From the NCBI GenBank assembly GCA_007116865.1, contig SKHR01000155.1:1-10078 (forward strand): DNA of 10,078 nucleotides, given 5' to 3'. Below are positions 7,136 through 10,078 of the stretch, piece by piece (positions within the stretch are counted from its first letter, which is position 1; each line of letters opens with the position of its first letter). Origin of the DNA: Marinospirillum sp. (GTDB lineage Bacteria; Pseudomonadota; Gammaproteobacteria; Pseudomonadales; Halomonadaceae). The notes below the pieces were generated by a model, which saw nothing but the letters and a program-made list of their open reading frames with translations, was not told the DNA's origin and did not search any database. A program made the translations under genes and the position numbers.

Positions 7136-9196
7136 TTGATTTGTGATAACCGCCAGCACCAGCTGGAAATCTTAGATGCTGCCAATGAACTGATCGCCAC
7201 CATCACGCCAGATCAGCGTCTGGCTTATGTCAACCTGGCCGGGCGTCGCTTGTTGTCAATTCCCGCTGAGCTGGATTTAAGTGAAGAGCTTTTGTATGTC
7301 CGCGACTTTCACTCAGATGAAACCTATGACTGGTTGCAGCAGTATGCACTGGCCGAAGTGGTGGCTGGCAAAGGAAGCTGGGAGGGTGAGGTTGAGTTCC
7401 GTAACCTGAGTGGTCAAGTTTTTCCCGTTGAGCTGCTGATCATTGCGCATCAAGATGCGCAGGGGCAGGTGAACTGGCTGACTGGCATTGGACGTGATCT
7501 GCGCCGCCGCAAACGCTTCGAGTCACGCCAGCGACTGGCCTGGATGGTCTTTGACCACACGGTTGAAGGCATCATCATCACCGATGCCAAAGCACGGATT
7601 CAAGAGGTCAATCAGGCGTTTACCGAGATCACTGGCTACTCTGCCAGTGAGGTGATTGGCCTCACACCTAAATTTCTGCGCTCCAACCACCACAGCGCTG
7701 AATTTTATCAGGAAATATGGGACAGTATTGCTCGGCAGGATCACTGGCAGGGTGAAGTCTGGAACCGGCGAAAAGATGGCAGCGTGTATCTGCAATGGCT
7801 GTCTTTGAATTGTGTGCGCAACGCGCAGGGTGAGATTGACAATTATATTTCTGTGTTTCACGACCTGACCGAGTTGCGCGCCAAGGAGGCGGAAATCGCC
7901 CATCTGGCCAGTCATGACCCCTTGACCGGACTGGGCAATCGTTTATTGCTCAATGATCGAATGAGCCATGCACTCAATCAGGCACGCCATCAGCAATCCA
8001 GCCTGGCGCTGCTGGTCATGGATCTGGGCAACATCCAGTTGATCAATGAAAGTCTGGGCTATGAGCTGTGTGATGAGCTGATCCGTCATCAGGGCAAACA
8101 GTTGCAACAAGTAATCGACGAACAGCATAGCCTGGTACGCATTGGGGCGGATGAGTTTGCATTGTTATTTGAAGACGTGACCAGCATGCGTGATGTGATT
8201 CGCCTGGGTGAGCGCCTTTTAACCCTGCTGGGCCAGCCGGTGGACTTGCGTGGTCAGTCACTGGTGCTCACACCCTCAATGGGCATCGCTTGCTTTCCTG
8301 CGGACGCAGAAGATAGCGAGGCACTTTTGATTCACGCTCAATCGGCTCTGGCCAGCGCCAAGCAGGCGGGGCGTGGAAGCCTGCGTTTTTTCGATCAGGC
8401 CGTCGGTTATGTTGCCAAAGAACGCCTGGCTTTGGAGCAGGCGTTACGCACGGCCGTCAAAGATGGTGGCCTGAGTCTGCACTTTCAGCCGAAAGTCATC
8501 CTGCCGTCTGCACAGGTCTGTGGTGCGGAAGCGCTGCTGCGCTGGGAGCACCCGGAAATGGGTCACCTGTCTCCTGCCGTATTCATTCCTCTGGCTGAGA
8601 CTTCCGGATTGATTGTTGAACTCGGTGGCTGGGTTGTGCACCAGGTCTGTGAATGCCTGGGGCGCTGGTTGAATCAGGGGCTGAACCCTGTGCCAGTGGC
8701 GGTCAATATCGCTATTCAGCAGCTAGAGCAACCAGACTTTGCTGATTGGCTGGTCAAGCAGGTGAATCAGGCCGGCATCCCGGTTGACCTGCTAGAGCTG
8801 GAAGTGACTGAAACGAGTTTGATGAAAAGTGAGAATCTGGCGTTAAGCACTTTGGAAGAACTAAGACGACATGGCTTTCGGATTGCGCTGGATGACTTTG
8901 GAACCGGTTACTCCAGTTTGTCCTACTTGCGTAAGCTGCCTTTGGCGACCCTGAAAATTGATCGCTCTTTTGTGCAGGAAATGCAGAATGACCGGGTCAG
9001 TGACTCAATCGTTCATACAGTGATTCAACTGGCTCAGAATCTGTCCTTGGAAGTCGTTGCCGAGGGGATTGAGGCACTGTCACAAGCGGAACGCTTGCAG
9101 GCCCTGGGCTGTTCTCAAGCACAGGGTTTTTATTTTTATCGCCCCATGCCTGAGCGAGATTTCCATCACCTGCTTGAATCACGCTCGATGCTTTAA
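7136..9196 (+). CDS. PAS-PAS-GGDEF-EAL signalling protein, probable c-di-GMP phosphodiesterase
   Basis: No ATG begins this frame. I prefer TTG 7136 (686 residues), which has a weak GAGA site eight bases upstream and lies behind a possible promoter; TTG 7064 would give 710 residues. Numbering here is from 7136. Two PAS folds lie at about 10-120 and 136-251; the second has the typical EGIIITDAKARIQEVNQAF and ITGYSASEVIG. The GGDEF domain (about 252-421) opens with SHDPLTGLGNR and has GADEF at 337-341 instead of GGDEF. It keeps D296, N304 and D313 but carries G298 where a second Asp is common, and shows no RxxD inhibitory site, so cyclase activity is doubtful. The EAL domain (about 431-676) looks complete: EAL 465-467, N524, E556 and E559, D586-D587, K607, E643 and E646, Q663. 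No membrane segment is evident, so it is probably a cytosolic, PAS-tuned c-di-GMP phosphodiesterase. Confidence 0.9.
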   Translation: MICDNRQHQLEILDAANELIATITPDQRLAYVNLAGRRLLSIPAELDLSEELLYVRDFHSDETYDWLQQYALAEVVAGKGSWEGEVEFRNLSGQVFPVELLIIAHQDAQGQVNWLTGIGRDLRRRKRFESRQRLAWMVFDHTVEGIIITDAKARIQEVNQAFTEITGYSASEVIGLTPKFLRSNHHSAEFYQEIWDSIARQDHWQGEVWNRRKDGSVYLQWLSLNCVRNAQGEIDNYISVFHDLTELRAKEAEIAHLASHDPLTGLGNRLLLNDRMSHALNQARHQQSSLALLVMDLGNIQLINESLGYELCDELIRHQGKQLQQVIDEQHSLVRIGADEFALLFEDVTSMRDVIRLGERLLTLLGQPVDLRGQSLVLTPSMGIACFPADAEDSEALLIHAQSALASAKQAGRGSLRFFDQAVGYVAKERLALEQALRTAVKDGGLSLHFQPKVILPSAQVCGAEALLRWEHPEMGHLSPAVFIPLAETSGLIVELGGWVVHQVCECLGRWLNQGLNPVPVAVNIAIQQLEQPDFADWLVKQVNQAGIPVDLLELEVTETSLMKSENLALSTLEELRRHGFRIALDDFGTGYSSLSYLRKLPLATLKIDRSFVQEMQNDRVSDSIVHTVIQLAQNLSLEVVAEGIEALSQAERLQALGCSQAQGFYFYRPMPERDFHHLLESRSML

Positions 9197-9278
9197 GACC
9201 GCTGGTTGTCCTTGTGTTTGTTACGATGAGTCGATTAGACTGGCCAGCCTAATTCTCTTGATCAGGGTTTTCTAATCT

Positions 9279-10078
9279 ATGTTCCCACTTGTGAAGCGCT
9301 TTTTACCACTGATCATTTTACTCGTGGCCGTATCCGGCTTTTTATTGCTGCGCCTGACGCGCCCCGAGCCGCCCCCTGCTGGAGACCAGGAAAGACGCTG
9401 GCCGGTCGCAGTGATAGCGGCTCAATCGGTGGCTTTGGCCCCAGAGTTGCGTCTCTATGGCCAGTTGAACAGTGCCACTGATGCCGTGCTTCGAGCCCGC
9501 GTGGCGGCGGATGTGGTCGCAATTCCTGTGCGCGCAGGACAAAGTGTGCAGCCGGGTGATTTACTGGTGCAACTGGATGATCTGGATGCCCGAGCACTGC
9601 TGGCCCAGCGTGAAGCAGAACTGGCAGATGCCCAGGCTCAGTTACTCCAGGTTGAGCAGCAGCAAGCTCGCGATCAGCAAGCCCTCATTGAAGAGCAAGT
9701 GATGCTGGAAATTGCCGAACGCCAGTATCAACGGATCACCCAACTGGCCAGGACGGATCAGGCCTCTGCACGACAACGTGAGGAAGCCGAGCTCACCCTG
9801 GCACAGCAACGCTTGGCAGTCCTCAATCGCCAGCTGAGTCTGGATACTTTTGAACTGCGTTTAACTCAGGCACGTGCGGGTGCCGACCGGGCGCAGCGCC
9901 TTTATGAAATGGCCGAGCGAGACTGGGCCTCAACACGCCTGCAAGCGACCGGGCACTGGCGGATTCAGTCGCTGGAAGTGAGTGAGGGTGATCGTGTCGC
10001 TGCGCATGAGCCATTGATGCGTGTGTTTGCTCCTCAAGCCTTGGAAATGCAGGCCCGCATTCCCTTGCCCTATGTCAG
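9279..10078 (+). CDS. RND efflux periplasmic adaptor (HlyD/MFP family), 3' end outside window
   Basis: The frame is open from ATG 9279 to the window end, giving 266 residues of an incomplete protein. It begins with a short basic stretch and one hydrophobic segment (about 8-25), a membrane anchor or uncleaved signal. The first half of a lipoyl-like domain follows, with RVAADVVAIPVRAGQSVQPG (73-92) and LLVQLDDLDARA (95-106). A long Gln/Glu/Ala-rich alpha-helical hairpin covers about 107-215. The second lipoyl half comes next, with SLEVSEGDRVAAHEPLMRV (231-249), and then the start of the beta-barrel. This is the order seen in membrane fusion proteins that bridge an inner-membrane RND pump and an outer-membrane channel; the pump gene would be expected downstream. 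The substrate is unknown. AGGG at 9264-9267 is a weak, slightly distant ribosome site. The 82-base gap upstream holds neither a clear terminator nor a promoter I can support. Confidence 0.88.
   Translation, partial: MFPLVKRFLPLIILLVAVSGFLLLRLTRPEPPPAGDQERRWPVAVIAAQSVALAPELRLYGQLNSATDAVLRARVAADVVAIPVRAGQSVQPGDLLVQLDDLDARALLAQREAELADAQAQLLQVEQQQARDQQALIEEQVMLEIAERQYQRITQLARTDQASARQREEAELTLAQQRLAVLNRQLSLDTFELRLTQARAGADRAQRLYEMAERDWASTRLQATGHWRIQSLEVSEGDRVAAHEPLMRVFAPQALEMQARIPLPYV

Noticed and set aside
9240..9247. CTGGCCAG palindrome upstream of the efflux adaptor as an operator
   Set aside because: It is eight bases long, without a recognisable regulator site or repeat nearby, and easily occurs by chance.

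Overview
The window reads as an ordinary chromosomal stretch of a gammaproteobacterium. GC content looks moderate (roughly 50%), most starts have Shine-Dalgarno-like sites, and an RluF-type pseudouridine synthase, a two-domain PPK2 (polyphosphate:AMP phosphotransferase), a BCCT transporter and two EAL proteins are all present. A BCCT transporter with many c-di-GMP proteins fits a marine or salt-tolerant lineage (Oceanospirillales-like), but that placement is inference. All seven genes lie on the + strand. I see no tRNA, rRNA, CRISPR array, IS element, integrase or phage gene, and no gene-free stretch longer than about 110 bases.

Layout. 2-289: C-terminal end of an MFS transporter. 392-1864: two-domain polyphosphate:AMP phosphotransferase. 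1937-3592: membrane-anchored protein with an eroded GGDEF domain and an intact EAL domain. 3662-4414: classical SDR oxidoreductase, followed by a clear intrinsic terminator (4428-4463). 4485-6119: BCCT transporter whose start lies just behind that terminator. 6177-7046: 23S rRNA pseudouridine synthase RluF. 7136-9196 (or from 7064): PAS-PAS-GGDEF-EAL protein with a GADEF motif. 9279 to the window end: N-terminal part of a periplasmic adaptor (membrane fusion protein) of an RND-type efflux system.

How the genes relate. The two EAL proteins have complete phosphodiesterase signatures and GGDEF domains that are destroyed or altered, so the region probably encodes c-di-GMP degradation rather than synthesis. 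One would be membrane-tethered and the other cytosolic with two PAS sensors. The phosphotransferase converts polyphosphate energy into ADP, the BCCT carrier probably imports a betaine-like compatible solute, and the adaptor belongs to an efflux pump continuing beyond the window. Apart from co-orientation there is no strong sign that they form one pathway. The short gaps (about 17-110 bases) permit some co-transcription, broken at least by the terminator at 4428-4463.

I did not find convincing evidence of an undescribed system. The points most worth a second look are the lost Walker B-like residues in the N-terminal PPK2 half, the altered GGDEF domains, the terminator abutting the transporter start, and the unresolved start of the PAS-GGDEF-EAL gene.
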